In this document: positions 1 through 10,059 of the stretch, piece by piece
Numbering within the stretch: the stretch's first letter is position 1
Layout of the letters: each line of letters starts with the position of its first letter
From: Gracilaria gracilis
Lineage: Eukaryota > Rhodophyta > Florideophyceae > Gracilariales > Gracilariaceae
Length of the DNA stretch: 64,000 nt
Direction of reading: 5' to 3'
Assembly (NCBI GenBank): GCA_030374805.1
Contig: JARGSG010000019.1
Span: 62,001 to 126,000 of the forward strand
Notes under the pieces: generated by a model
The model's database searches: none
The model's input: only the letters and a program-made list of their open reading frames with translations
Told to the model about the DNA's origin: nothing
Translations under genes and position numbers: made by a program

Positions 1-173
1 ATAGTTCTCACCGTGCTGTTTTGGATAGCAGTTTTGTCATATCCTCCGAGCGGCGTAGCCCCTGGTGTACCCGATGTCTCGCATCGAACGTGTTGATAGC
101 TCCTTGTTGCTGCAGTTACTGTCCTTATTCTAATTCTGGCCCTGGAGAAGTCCAACAGCCAGGCACCGCTCGA

Positions 174-3100
174 CTAAAGATAGGGGAGCATTAGTACATT
201 GAGTCCTTTAACGAGTCTTATGATTAGCATTTCAAGGGCCTCATCCAGATGCAAATAATTCCACCCGCGTCTGTCATACAATGTGCCAACGCCCGCCGTT
301 AAGCTTGGCACGCGAGCAACCATAGCCCCTGGCTTGTTTGAGATGAGATCGGAGAAAGCTATACGAGGCATTATCGATCAGAAGTAGGCATAAAAGATAT
401 ACAACTCCTGGTATTTAAGGTGACCTGAAGCATGCAGCACGTTGTTCATGCGCAACCAAAAGCTGTCGAGAACATCGGTATGACCAGTACGTGACAGGAC
501 GTGAAAGTTCAAGGTGGGCAACAAACATAAATGAAGAACAGTCCCAACAATATGCTTCCCGTTCGGGCTGTGGTCAAAGAACGAGCTCATACGCTCACGG
601 CACAGTCTTCCAATCTTAATCGTTTTGTTCGTCACTCTGTCAGAAGCGCAGCGGAGTAGTGTAGAAGAGAGCTTTCGCTTTGAGGATGGATCACTCGAAC
701 CAGATTCTGACTGAATCTTATGGATGGCATCTTTCAAATCGGGGCATTCAGCTCCTACAAGGTCTATAGTGTAGATCATGAGAGCAGCACCAATGTTGAA
801 GAGTACAGCCCGGTTGTTCCTGGCGTGGCTGTGCTGAAGAATGTTGTCAACCTGACTCTGAGAGAGTCCCGAGCACTTAGCCAGCTCTTCGAGGCCAAAT
901 CCATGCAGCATCTTCTTGCAAAGAGGGTACAGGCACTGTTTTTCGACATGAAAAAAGCCGGGGAACGGAATTAGCCACTCGTGAAGTTTCGCCTCAAGAA
1001 ACATCTCTCCAATACATTGCTGCCCTCTCTTGGCCTCCATATAAGACTGTCTCCATATCTTCACCAGCATCCGGTATGTCGGTTGGTCACCGCATACAAT
1101 GATAAAATGTGGATGTCCTGGTTGAACCGGTTTCAACACCTCGAATATCAGCGCCAGCTTCTGATAAATTGTGAGGATATCAGAAGCTCTCATTCTGCTG
1201 ACGTCAACGAACAACACATCCTGATTGTACAAAGATGGATTCTCGCTATTGAGTCTTCCATGAGGCTTGAAACATGACAGCATCAGAGAGCGAAAGTTAC
1301 ATCCTTGGTGTTTGTAGTCGTGATCAAACTTCCCTCGCTTGTAACGTGCTGTTGCGGATGATGTTCCCATCAACTGCTTTTTGTTTTCATAAACCACACC
1401 AAAAGCCAAGTCGCTGAAGTCTTTTAAAACGCTGTCATCCTTCTTTGAAGTGAATGAAGATATAAACCCCTCACGGCTGGACCGAATCGGCGCCTCCCAG
1501 AGTTTCTTCCAGCGAAAGTCCCCGTTTCCCTTCCCACTTTCCGTCTGAGATGCTGCTGTATTTGGTGATGTAAGTCGTCCTCTTTTCGTTTGCACATTTG
1601 ACTGCGTTGCAGTACCACTGATCATTGGGGATGCCTTTGCTGCTGCCCTCACTGCATGGAATGGCATGATGTCAAAGTTGTCTATCTGAAAAGTGACAAC
1701 TCTGTCAGTTGTGACCACATCTTTGAAAGGCCCTTCACTGTCATTTTCCCGCTTAGCAATTAACTCTGTTCTATAACTCTCAGTCGTGTCGTAAGATGCC
1801 ACTAATCCCAAAGCATGAAGTACGCTTGTCCACGATGCTGAACACTCCATGATGCCTGCAATTGACAAAGTCATCTGCAATGGCCACAACTTACTCGAGA
1901 ACGGGAGAACACTATTTGCTCAAGCACCTTCAGAGCACGCAGGCAAAGTAAGAATTCCGTTTTGTGCAGCTTTGGGGCTGATTCGTTATTGCGAAACCTC
2001 TGAGAATAGTTGTCCAGCTCCTCAGAAGGAAGCTCTGACGCTTCATTGCAAACTGGGAACAGTTTTGAGAAAGAAACCCTTCGTTCTGAAGCAGCCACCT
2101 TAAAGAAAGCAAGCTGACGGTTAGATGCCATGTCGAGAATTAGTGATGCCCACAGTACTCGAGGAACAGCAGCAATTTCTTCCGACAACCTCCCCGTTCC
2201 CCGTCGATAATCCTCTCGCTTAGAGAAGAATCTCTCACAAACGTCATGCAGTAACCTTCTCTTTTCGTTCAGGAAGAGCCGCGTCTCATCTTCTGACGCA
2301 ATGTAGATGACACCTTGTACAGTGGAACAAAGCGCAGCTCCGGTCGCGTAACAACGTAATTTACGTGTCAGAGAGTATAAATGCACATCCTTAGCTGCCA
2401 ATACAAGGCCGATACGGGACTCACCTGTCTTGCTGGTAACGTCGTCTTTCAAAGGATGCGAACTTATTAGCTTCAGCTTTTTTCGCAGCGCGTACACCTC
2501 GGACATAGGCAGAAATCGTGACTTCGGTAGCATTGCCAATGGGCAAATAACCCTGCTTCTCAATGAAACCGCCATTTGAAGTAGCTCTTGAGAACGACTA
2601 TATGCTCCATCAAATGGACTCTCATCAAGAGCGAATAGTATGCATTCAACGAGGCATCGATCCGCCGAGTTCTTGAGCATATCAATATGAAATAATGGTC
2701 GTGCGCCACTCGATCCTTTCGTCAAAATGTAACGGCATGTACCGCATGCAAAACGTCCTGATAGCTCTTCGACCGAAAGTTCACCAGCCGACAAACTGCT
2801 CACAGTGTCCGCATACTCTGTATACTACTCTATACCTTCAATTTTATCTGTTCTGCAGATTCTAATAGGCCTTAATACAGAAATCTTTCCGCAGCATCCA
2901 TAACTTTTGAACACACATGACCTCCGCCTCGGACTTGGACATGGATCCAAGCGCAAGGAATCACTCACGGAATGCCTTACTTGGTTTTGGTGGTAACTAC
3001 AGAACCGAGTGTTCGAAATAGAATCCAAAATATGACGCACTTGCGTATCATTGATATATGATCTTTCACAGAGTCTTCTTCAGAAGTGGGTTTGGACGAC

Positions 3101-3508
3101 GTTAGCGGCAAACAAAATTTCATAGAGACCGAAATGGAGATGAAGATTTCTACTGTTTTCGGTTCTAATGTTGAGAGCTTCCACGTTTTCTCTTTGGCAA
3201 ATACATATATAGCAAGGATACGTGTTCACCACAGTTCCGTTCTTTACTCTTTTTTTCCAGCGTTGAAGTGCTGATTGTGATTTCTTGTCATGGGTCTTTG
3301 CATCACAAATAACTGACCAACTAGTCCGTTTCGATCTACATTCTGTGCAGAGCAAAAAAAACCCAGCAAACTTTCCTAGAAATGGGTTGAAATATGGCGA
3401 AGTATCAATCAGGGACCTTGCTAAGAGCTGTTTTTGAGACAACAGCCGATAGTCATTTGATCGTTTTTTCGAGTTGTGACCACACGCGGCGCAGCAATTG
3501 GAATTCAT
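174..3508 (-). pseudogene. Decayed DUF6589-like, transposon-associated gene
   Basis: Reading the minus strand, the first ATG (3508) opens a segment with two CxxC pairs (NCCAACGH, later LCTECRSK), followed by a second block, then a roughly 500-residue block with VVTFQIDNFDI, CGDQPTYRMLVKIWRQS, HEWLIPFPGFFHV and FWLRMNNVLHASGHLKYQEL, ending in a short segment with RRGWNYLHLDEALEML. The zinc-binding start, a GDQxTY-type motif, WLxPFPGxFH and a C-terminal tail recall DUF6589 proteins, which are scattered in animals and fungi and often look mobile; that match is from memory. The blocks lie in order on one strand but are interrupted about four times, so the copy looks dead unless very short introns are removed. 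Terminal repeats were not found; the left edge may lie outside the window. It could be a domesticated host gene instead. Confidence 0.5.
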
Positions 3509-3546
3509 AGTGGTTGGGTCAGCTGTCACCTGTTTTCAATTGTTTT

Positions 3547-3771
3547 TTATTGCCGAAATTTCCTCCTGGGCTTACAAGCCTCAAATTTCAGATATGTTGG
3601 TTTGGCACCTATTGTCCTTTGAACTGGCAGCCCGCGTAGGCGGATGTAACCAAGGTAACGGTGCCAAAACATAAAGCGTAAGACAGAACGTCTGAGATCC
3701 TGATCAATCTCGGCGGAGAGGGTTGAGATCCTAGGGTTTGCTCGACTCGGCAAATCCTTGCTGTCGAACAT
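3547..3771 (-). CDS. Small ORF with weak resemblance to ribosomal protein uS13
   Basis: A 74-residue frame from the ATG at 3771. Its second half contains EIDQDLRRSV, then a Y-x-G-x-x-R stretch and RGLPVQRT, followed by a basic tail ending KPRRKFRQ. Ribosomal S13 (uS13) proteins show DLRR, about 22 residues, then RGLPVRGQRT. Here the spacing is about four residues short and the RG before QRT is missing. It may be a diverged mitochondrial uS13, a truncated relic, or chance. The N-terminal helical domain of uS13 is absent, and the Harbinger transposon ends only 65 bp upstream of this ATG, so the insertion may have separated or disturbed the 5' part. No matching N-terminal half was found on the far side of the transposon. 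Confidence 0.3.
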   Translation of the reverse strand: MFDSKDLPSRANPRISTLSAEIDQDLRRSVLRFMFWHRYLGYIRLRGLPVQRTIGAKPTYLKFEACKPRRKFRQ

Positions 3772-3835
3772 TGACAGTCTCAATTTTTATATTATTTGGA
3801 TCCTGGCGGACTGTTCACTGATAGAGGTGCTCTAA

Positions 3836-3859
3836 GGGCGTCCCCACCGGTCTGGCCAA
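3836..3859 (+). repeat. Left terminal inverted repeat of the Harbinger element
   Basis: Starts GGGCGTCCCCACC directly after the TAA target duplication (3833..3835). It pairs with the right end at 21 of 24 positions. Confidence 0.92.
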
Positions 3860-4342
3860 GGCCCATAGCGCAAGTTATAGTCTAATTTTTTCACAGCATG
3901 GGTACCCCACTCGTCGGCGCAATTCCCAAAAACTTGCGTAAAAATTATGGGCTGCCCCAAAATGGCAGAATTTTGGGTTGGCCGTCCCAAACAGATATAG
4001 CCTGCTCTGGCAGCGCAGAGCGTGTCGCCCCCTCTGGTGTAGTCATGCGCCCTCGACGGAAGAGCGTCGGTCGCTTTCGCGCTCCGACGCTCCCGGAGGA
4101 GCGCATGAACAACAACGCGCACCCTTCGCGTTTTCCCCGCCCCCTTCGGCATACCTTTGCACAGCTGCCTGGGTTTTCGCGGGAACGATTCGGACACGTA
4201 CAAAACGAAGCAAATCGCACCCATCACAACATGACATCAGTTTGCTTCGCCGTCGCGCTTCTGCATTTTCGGACGAATGGTAGAAGTGCAATCCAATCTG
4301 TCTTACTGATATCGGCCAAAACGGCCCGATAATCTTGCAAAC

Positions 4343-5449
4343 ATGCCACAAGACTCAGAGTTGTATACGGCTGCAGTGGTGGAGGTTACTGGGCGAGGAG
4401 GTGATCACGAGCCGCCGAACGGGGGGCGTACTGGGAATGTGGAGGGTGAAGGTCAAAGAGCGAGACAAGGACAGAATACGGCGATCAAGGGCCGCAATAT
4501 TGCGTGGAACAACAATGAAACGATGGCGTTGGTTCGCGCCGCTGCTGCAGCTTCCACAGACCCATCCGTGGGCTCGGGAATGTCAGCGGCGGAGCATGGC
4601 CGCCGCATACGTGCTATCTTTATCAAAGATAAGGCTAAACCAAAAGATGCTTGCACGTTACCGAGGACTGGTTGCGAACTGGACTGTCGCCGGTGGGACG
4701 GGCGTTCAGCGGACGGTTGTCGCAAGAACTGGGACAAGATTAGAGCCGAATGTACTCGATACAAAGCCTGCTACGATAGGGTCCTGAGTATGAAATTAAC
4801 TGGAAATCCTGAGGATGGTGATCTTCTGCGATGCGCAGAACTTTTGTACAGTGATGGGAGTCAGTCTGTTTCCCATTTGTATGATTGTGTTCGCAACCCT
4901 CATTACCATATACAGAAGCCCTTCAAATTCAAGGACCCGTTCACATTCCTCAACAGTCAGACGACACTGTTGCAGGCAGGGGGTTTTGAGGAGGTGGGAA
5001 AACGTGGAGATGTAAAACTGGAGCGTCCTTTGGGAACGAAGGCTGCGAAAAAGAAGAAGGAGAAGGACAGAAACAAGGAGGAAGCTGACAGGGAGGGGGG
5101 CGTTGAGAATTCGATGAGAAGAATCGAGGCGCTTTTGGAGAATTCTGTGAAAGAGAAGGTTAGCTTGGCGAGGGAGAAGATAGCTTTACAGCGTGAAAAA
5201 CTAGAGTGGGAGATGACGTTGAAATTACTCGGGGCAGGGTCATTGGTATCGGAGGAAGAGAAGCAGAAGATACAACGTCTGATGCGCAAACGTTTACTGA
5301 ATCGTCTAGAGAATAGTGAGGCTCATCCGACACCTGGAAAGAAGGGACGAATGGAATGCACTGGAGATGTTCATGTACCAACCGACTCCGAAGAGAACAA
5401 CTCAGACACTGCCCTCACTCTTCTTCAGCTGTCATCGGTGTCAGAGTGA
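4343..5449 (+). CDS. Harbinger ORF1: Myb/SANT-like DNA-binding protein
   Basis: A 368-residue protein starting at an ATG. Residues about 50-180 form a trihelix/Myb-SANT-like region (IAWNNNETMALVRAA ... GCRKNWDKIRAECTRYKACYD) typical of the accessory protein of PIF/Harbinger elements and of plant NAM-associated and trihelix proteins. Residues about 230-320 are rich in Lys and Glu (KAAKKKKEKDRNKEEADR ... LAREKIALQREKLEWEM) and look like a coiled coil with a nuclear localisation signal. The tail is acidic and Ser-rich. In this family the accessory protein binds DNA and helps bring the nuclease to the nucleus and the element ends. It faces the nuclease gene inside the same element, has no internal stops and looks functional. 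Confidence 0.85.
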   Translation: MPQDSELYTAAVVEVTGRGGDHEPPNGGRTGNVEGEGQRARQGQNTAIKGRNIAWNNNETMALVRAAAAASTDPSVGSGMSAAEHGRRIRAIFIKDKAKPKDACTLPRTGCELDCRRWDGRSADGCRKNWDKIRAECTRYKACYDRVLSMKLTGNPEDGDLLRCAELLYSDGSQSVSHLYDCVRNPHYHIQKPFKFKDPFTFLNSQTTLLQAGGFEEVGKRGDVKLERPLGTKAAKKKKEKDRNKEEADREGGVENSMRRIEALLENSVKEKVSLAREKIALQREKLEWEMTLKLLGAGSLVSEEEKQKIQRLMRKRLLNRLENSEAHPTPGKKGRMECTGDVHVPTDSEENNSDTALTLLQLSSVSE

Positions 5450-5495
5450 GAGTCGTGGTAAGAGTCTCGAAGGCAGTGGGGAGCAATCAAAGTCT

Positions 5496-6719
5496 TTACG
5501 AGTCAGTGTCGCCATGAGAATTCCAGAAGTTATCCATCAACGCACGTTGTAGTTTCTCGTGATCTTGCGAACATTCAATTGGATCCAGTAAAGATTTCCA
5601 AAGGGCTGCTTGCTCATAGCTACAGTTGGGATGAGCGGTAATATCGTACAAAGTTTCATTGGTTTGTAATTCATTCTGTGCCAACCGGAACTTCGCAGTG
5701 CCGCCATATGATCGCTCTTCGGCAATCATGTTGTGCAAAATTGTGCAGCAAAGTACAATATCATTCAAGTCTTTCACTTGACCCAGGCTGGCCGGACGAT
5801 CAAGAATTTCAAATTGTCCATAAAGCGCCGCGAAAACGAGCTCGACAGCCTTACGAGCTGAGCTGTGTCCTGAGGTATAGAGCCGGGCCTTGTTGGAGCG
5901 AGGGTTCGGATGAGGCTTTGCAAAGATTCGAAATCTGGGGTATATGCCATCCGTGAGGTAGTACGACCAATCTATTTCTGTACCAGCAATACATATTGAT
6001 GGGGTCACGGGTGGCCATTTCCCGTTTCTAACATCATTGAATAAAGAACTCTGGGACATTATCGAAATGTCATTCTTCACCCCTGGTGAGCCAAACATTA
6101 CATGCCAAATTCGTAGGCGATCATCACAAACTACCTCCATACGAAGCATTGGTTTTCCCTCTTTCCCAATGTACTGTCCTTGCCATCCAACAGGACAGTT
6201 AGCCCATTCCCATCCAGAGCAATCTAGGGCCCCAATACACCCGGGAAATCCCAGCTGATCGTAGTGGGATTCAATAGATTTTATCTGGGCCACTGTTGGC
6301 CTAGACAGGTATTGGTCCCTGAAGCAAAGTACAACCGTCCGACAGAACCTCTTCAATATTTCCAGTATAGTTGATTCATGTAAACGAATGTACGAAACCA
6401 GATGATCAGCGGCTACACCAGAGCTCAGTCCAAAAAGGGCTGCTGTCAACTTTTGATCTGTTGTGGCACCTTTACGACGGGTAGCGTCTTCGTGCTGCAG
6501 AAAATATTCGTCAACACAGCAAAGTGCAGCGCGAAGTTTCTCGTAAATTGTTCTTGTGACGCTGAATCTTCTTTCAAACTCCTGCGTGGTGAACAAAGGT
6601 TGCATAACTTTTCCCCGGCAGAAGTAGTCAATATCGATTTGATGAGCTCTTTTGTATCTATGTATATCGCGATTTGATCTCCGACCTTTGATTGATCCAC
6701 CAATTTTTTTTGCTTGCAT
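5496..6719 (-). CDS. Harbinger nuclease (DDE, HARBI1/Plant_tran type)
   Basis: A 407-residue frame from the ATG at 6719. The DDE catalytic residues are visible: first Asp in GCIGALDCSGWEWANCP, second Asp in YYLTDGIYPRF, and Glu in ARKAVELVFAALYGQF. The N-terminal HTH-like part (FTTQEFERRFSVTRTIYEKL, KLTAALFGLSSGVAADHL) matches the layout of plant-type Harbinger nucleases (PF04827-like). Family members usually begin with an acidic Ser-rich stretch. Here that stretch (MSSSSSSSSDDES, from an ATG at 6802) is in a different frame, and it reaches this frame at a run of eight A on the coding strand (6704..6711). Either the run has lost one A, or a -1 slip on it makes the full protein, or translation starts at 6719. 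Confidence 0.9.
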   Translation of the reverse strand: MQAKKIGGSIKGRRSNRDIHRYKRAHQIDIDYFCRGKVMQPLFTTQEFERRFSVTRTIYEKLRAALCCVDEYFLQHEDATRRKGATTDQKLTAALFGLSSGVAADHLVSYIRLHESTILEILKRFCRTVVLCFRDQYLSRPTVAQIKSIESHYDQLGFPGCIGALDCSGWEWANCPVGWQGQYIGKEGKPMLRMEVVCDDRLRIWHVMFGSPGVKNDISIMSQSSLFNDVRNGKWPPVTPSICIAGTEIDWSYYLTDGIYPRFRIFAKPHPNPRSNKARLYTSGHSSARKAVELVFAALYGQFEILDRPASLGQVKDLNDIVLCCTILHNMIAEERSYGGTAKFRLAQNELQTNETLYDITAHPNCSYEQAALWKSLLDPIECSQDHEKLQRALMDNFWNSHGDTDS

Positions 6720-6983
6720 TGGTTGTTGAAATTTGTAAGCAAAAGCACTAAAGCGTAGTGGATGCTTTCATCGTCACTCGATGATGAAGATGAGGATGAC
6801 ATGCTGGGATACGCTTTCAAACTGGTTGGACGTTTGGTGCTTTGTGACGGGGCTTGGGCGATTATGTTCGTTACGCTTTGGGACGAACTGCCATTCGGGC
6901 AGTTTTGGCTTGACTATCCTGCGTCTATGGGAGGCTTTGCACGACCAATCATGTCTATACAAATGGCAGAAATTTTTTAGGAT

Positions 6984-7007
6984 TTGGGCATACGGGTGGG
7001 GACGCCC
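6984..7007 (-). repeat. Right terminal inverted repeat of the Harbinger element
   Basis: Ends GGTGGGGACGCCC immediately before the TAA target duplication at 7008..7010. Confidence 0.92.
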
Positions 7008-7254
7008 TAAGCTTCCCGTCTCAAGAGGGTTAATGGCCAGCACTTCGCTTCATTACAGTGGGTGGTAGACGTATTACAGAATTGGTCCTCTCTGGTGGAA
7101 CGGGCACGCATCAGGTTCGACCATCGCTTCGCGACCACCCCCATGTCATTACGCGCGCAATGCGTGCGTATCTTGGTGAAGTTAGTAACATCGTAACATC
7201 ATAGATGATCTGTACTCCACGTGATGAGCAGATCAGAAGAGATCACTGCCAGAT

Positions 7255-8383
7255 ATGAGTGGCTTTTTGTTCCATCATGTCCCCCTCCGTAACAGCCATT
7301 ACGCTCGGCACCGCACATGGTTCAAAATGGTCGAACATCAACCACATTCCAATCCACGGAAGACGTCGATCGCTGTTAGAAATGTGTCCTTTCGTTGGCA
7401 GAATGGGCGTTCTGCGCTAAGAAATGTTTCATTGACAGTCAATGAGGGGGAGCTCACCATGATCCTTGGGCACAATGGCAGTGGAAAGAGTACTCTTCTT
7501 CGAATTCTTCGCGGCCTTCTGAATCCGTCCACTGGAGATGTTTTTCTGGGAAAACCGTGTGCCTATGTTCAACAGGACCCCAATTTGCAAATTCTACTAC
7601 CCACTATCGGAACCGATATTGCATCCTCCGTTCCGAGAAACTCGGAAACACAACCGTTGGAGGTTCGCAACGCTGTGATGAGTGCCCTGACTGCAGTTGG
7701 TTTGACCCCTCCAGAAGAGTTCTTCCCGAAGTCGTCTTATAGGTTAAGCGGTGGCCAACGCCAGCGCGCTGCCATCGCCGCTGCTCTTGCCATGGAGCCA
7801 AGAACTATTCTATTTGACGAAGTTACGGCAAGTATGGATCCTTTCAATAAGGCAGAGCTGGTTTCAAGGATCCGACAAATCGTTACTGAACGCCATATGG
7901 CTGCAATATGGTAAGTTTTGCGCTTATCATTGACACAAAGAAAGCATTCTTCGAAGGCCGCCTAGGGAAACTCTGCGGATGCATTGGACACCTCTGGTTG
8001 TCGGCTCAAAAGGAATGCGAAATCAATTTGTGACAGCTTTCGTGTTGCTGATCTTGTTTACTCATAGCGGTTCAGTGTCAATTCACGCTTCACACATTAC
8101 GTTTATCTGACCAAAGCGATATACTGACGACAGAAAACTCACGCCTTTCTTTAAACTCCAGGGTTACTCATTTGCTGGATGAGCTAGAGTTTGCTGATAA
8201 CATAGTAATGTGGGTAACCTCGAACATTATTTGTCCCAAAACTGCATTGCTGACTTCCACACTCTTTCTTTCTTTTCCCCTTTCAGAATGACCAACGGCA
8301 GCGTAGTTGCGCAAGGACCGAGAGTCGCCATGATGCCACTCGTCTTTGACTTGCAAGATGAAATAGAAACCTCGTCACTGTGA
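7255..8383 (+). CDS. ECF/CbiO-type ABC transporter ATPase, plastid-like, two introns
   Basis: Three exons (7255..7910, 8162..8209, 8287..8383) give 266 residues. Exon 1 holds Walker A (GHNGSGKST), a Q-loop (YVQQDPNLQ), the signature LSGGQRQR and Walker B with DEVT (TILFDEVTASMD). Exon 2 brings the switch His (TTHLLDE-type motif, here VTHLLDELEFADN), and exon 3 starts MTNGSVVAQGP, the usual end of the fold. The introns run 7911..8161 (GTAAGT...CCAG) and 8210..8286 (GTGGGT...TCAG); both restore the ABC frame exactly, which is strong support. The closest families are bacterial CbiO/EcfA and plant plastid ABCI10/ABCI11-type ATPases, which energise uptake of metals or vitamins. The N-terminus (MSGFLFHHVPLRN) could be a plastid signal with an early Phe. 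The substrate is unknown. Confidence 0.88.
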
Positions 8384-8413
8384 TCAACTTGTTCGAATGT
8401 CATCCTACAATGA

Positions 8414-8803
8414 CCTGCTGTTGAACTATTCTTTGATATCGAACCATTTCACATCTCACAAGTAATCTATTATGTCACAGTCAGAAAAGCATTCAATTTT
8501 GCTGCCGTGGCCAACAAGGTACTATCGGTAAGTGAACTTGGTCTGAGAATGAAGTTGAAACGTAGCCGTATACTTTTCATGAGAACCGGGACTGTACCAG
8601 GGTATTCGCTTCCGAGCATCGCTGCTGATGCTATAAAGCTACGGGATTGTGTGGAGAGCGGACCCATGATTGGATACCAAACCATGCACACTCCATTGCA
8701 TGTGCACATGGTCGAAGCAATCAACGCAAATCTGTGCTTCAAAGAGAAGAAAGGTTTTCGTATTGACAGTTTTGACCTTATCCCCAGGCACGGTGTGATG
8801 TAG
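8414..8803 (+). other. Unassigned open frame of 130 codons downstream of the ABC ATPase
   Basis: An open frame with no good ATG at its 5' end, in phase with the upstream ABC gene but separated from it by two stops. It contains FNFAAVANKVLSVSELGL, SIAADAIKLRDCVESGPM and TPLHVHMVEAINAN. No family was recognised; the layout loosely recalls part of phosphofructokinase, but not well enough to claim it. It could be an exon, a gene relic or chance. The rest of 8384..9178 holds nothing else recognisable. Confidence 0.2.
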
Positions 8804-9178
8804 TGAGAACGAGAGGTGCGATCTGGATGGCGTTACCATGAAGTCGTACCAAACAGCAGCCTTTGTTAATGTCCACACTAGTCCACACCATTCAAATTAA
8901 GAACGGGAAGATCATCAGGGTTTCGTAGACCTAGATGTAGTGGTATTCTTCGACGAGCTCGTTCGAGAAGTATTCAGGGTAGTGCCAATAACCTCTGAAC
9001 AAGTAAAGAGTCAAACTTTGAAGATATTGATAATCTGTATGACACTGTACGCAACCACGAGATAAGAACATCTTTTTGTTCTAGCAGATAGACGCCACTT
9101 GCAAAAAGGGCGACCTACGCGACCTACTTCTACCGCACTAGATCTCGCTAGACAAGCTTCCGATGAGACTGCTTCGTC

Positions 9179-10036
9179 ATGTTCCTTCCTATTTTGTTTC
9201 TTTTGGGCGTGTATGGTGTACGTGATGCTGGAGAATGTACGAGAAAAACGAATCAATGGGAATATATGTCAAGTTCCGATATCTCCAGATTACAAATGGC
9301 AATACTTCCCCTTGGCTCAACAGAATCACACGGTCCTCATCTCCCGCTTGGCACAGATGCCATTCTCGCTAGAGAATTAGCGACTAAAGCCGCTGAGGGA
9401 TTGCCGGGTGTTGCCATTTTACCGCTGAGCTCCTTCGGGGCGAGCTTCGAGCATGCTGGGTTTCCTGGAACGATAGCCATTCGGGATGACATCCTCAACA
9501 GCTTTTGGGGTGATTTAACGAGGAGTATAGTTCGGTCAGGGGTGACGAAAGTGCTGCTTGTGAACGGTCACGGGGGACAGACTAACAACGTCGAGCTTGT
9601 TATTCGCAATGCTAGATTCGAGTACAGTGTTCTTGCGGTCAGTTTCAATGTTCAAGCAATGCTAGCAAAGGCTTACGGTGAGCTTGTTGACGCGAATCTG
9701 AGTTCGGATGAGATACTAAAGGGGATTCATGGAGGCTTGATTGAAACGTCTGTTCTGCTTCATCTCCATCCTGAATTAGTTCGAGTTGATGAAATGCGTG
9801 ACTTCAGACCCAAGCCAAACCCGTACGCTTATCTTGAGCCACATGGGACCATCGTCTCGTACGGGTGGTGTATGGAAGATCTCAGTATCGATGGAGCGGT
9901 AGGAAATGCTCAGGCCTCGAGCCCCGAACTTGGTGCACAGATCTTCAGACGAAGCGTCATGGAATTGAGAGGAGTTATCGAAGACATGACCAAGAGTGAT
10001 CTGAAGGAACTCTTAGTGATGAAAGCTCGCAGTTAA
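9179..10036 (+). CDS. Creatininase-family amidohydrolase
   Basis: A 285-residue protein with the family's metal-site motifs: ILPLGSTESHGPHLPLGTD (Glu and His ligands, then Asp), LLVNGHGGQTNN, and IHGGLIETSVLLHL (His and Glu). The length is close to the usual 240-270 plus a short leader. Family members (creatininase, MftE, FAPy deformylase ArfB) are zinc or manganese amidohydrolases acting on small cyclic amides. Which substrate is used here cannot be told. The first 20 residues (MFLPILFLLGVYG) are hydrophobic and could be a signal peptide or anchor; conserved homology begins at QWEYMSS. No intron is needed. It follows the ABC gene on the same strand but is far enough away to be a separate transcript. 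Confidence 0.85.
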   Translation: MFLPILFLLGVYGVRDAGECTRKTNQWEYMSSSDISRLQMAILPLGSTESHGPHLPLGTDAILARELATKAAEGLPGVAILPLSSFGASFEHAGFPGTIAIRDDILNSFWGDLTRSIVRSGVTKVLLVNGHGGQTNNVELVIRNARFEYSVLAVSFNVQAMLAKAYGELVDANLSSDEILKGIHGGLIETSVLLHLHPELVRVDEMRDFRPKPNPYAYLEPHGTIVSYGWCMEDLSIDGAVGNAQASSPELGAQIFRRSVMELRGVIEDMTKSDLKELLVMKARS

Positions 10037-10059
10037 GTTAAACATGTTTATTGCAAAAG

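Larger units (their letters stand above)
3836..7007. mobile_element. PIF/Harbinger DNA transposon, apparently complete
   Basis: The 3172-bp element begins GGGCGTCCCCACC and ends with its reverse complement. The inverted repeat is perfect for 13 bp and matches at 21 of the first 24 positions. Each end is flanked by TAA (3833..3835 and 7008..7010), the 3-bp target duplication typical of PIF/Harbinger. Inside are the two standard genes in convergent orientation: a Myb/SANT-like DNA-binding protein (4343..5449) and a DDE nuclease (6719 back to 5496), only 46 bp apart. Subterminal copies of an AATGGCAGAA-type motif lie near both ends (about 3960 and 6963). Exact target duplication and long frames suggest a recent insertion; the only possible defect seen is at the nuclease start. 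Confidence 0.93.
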
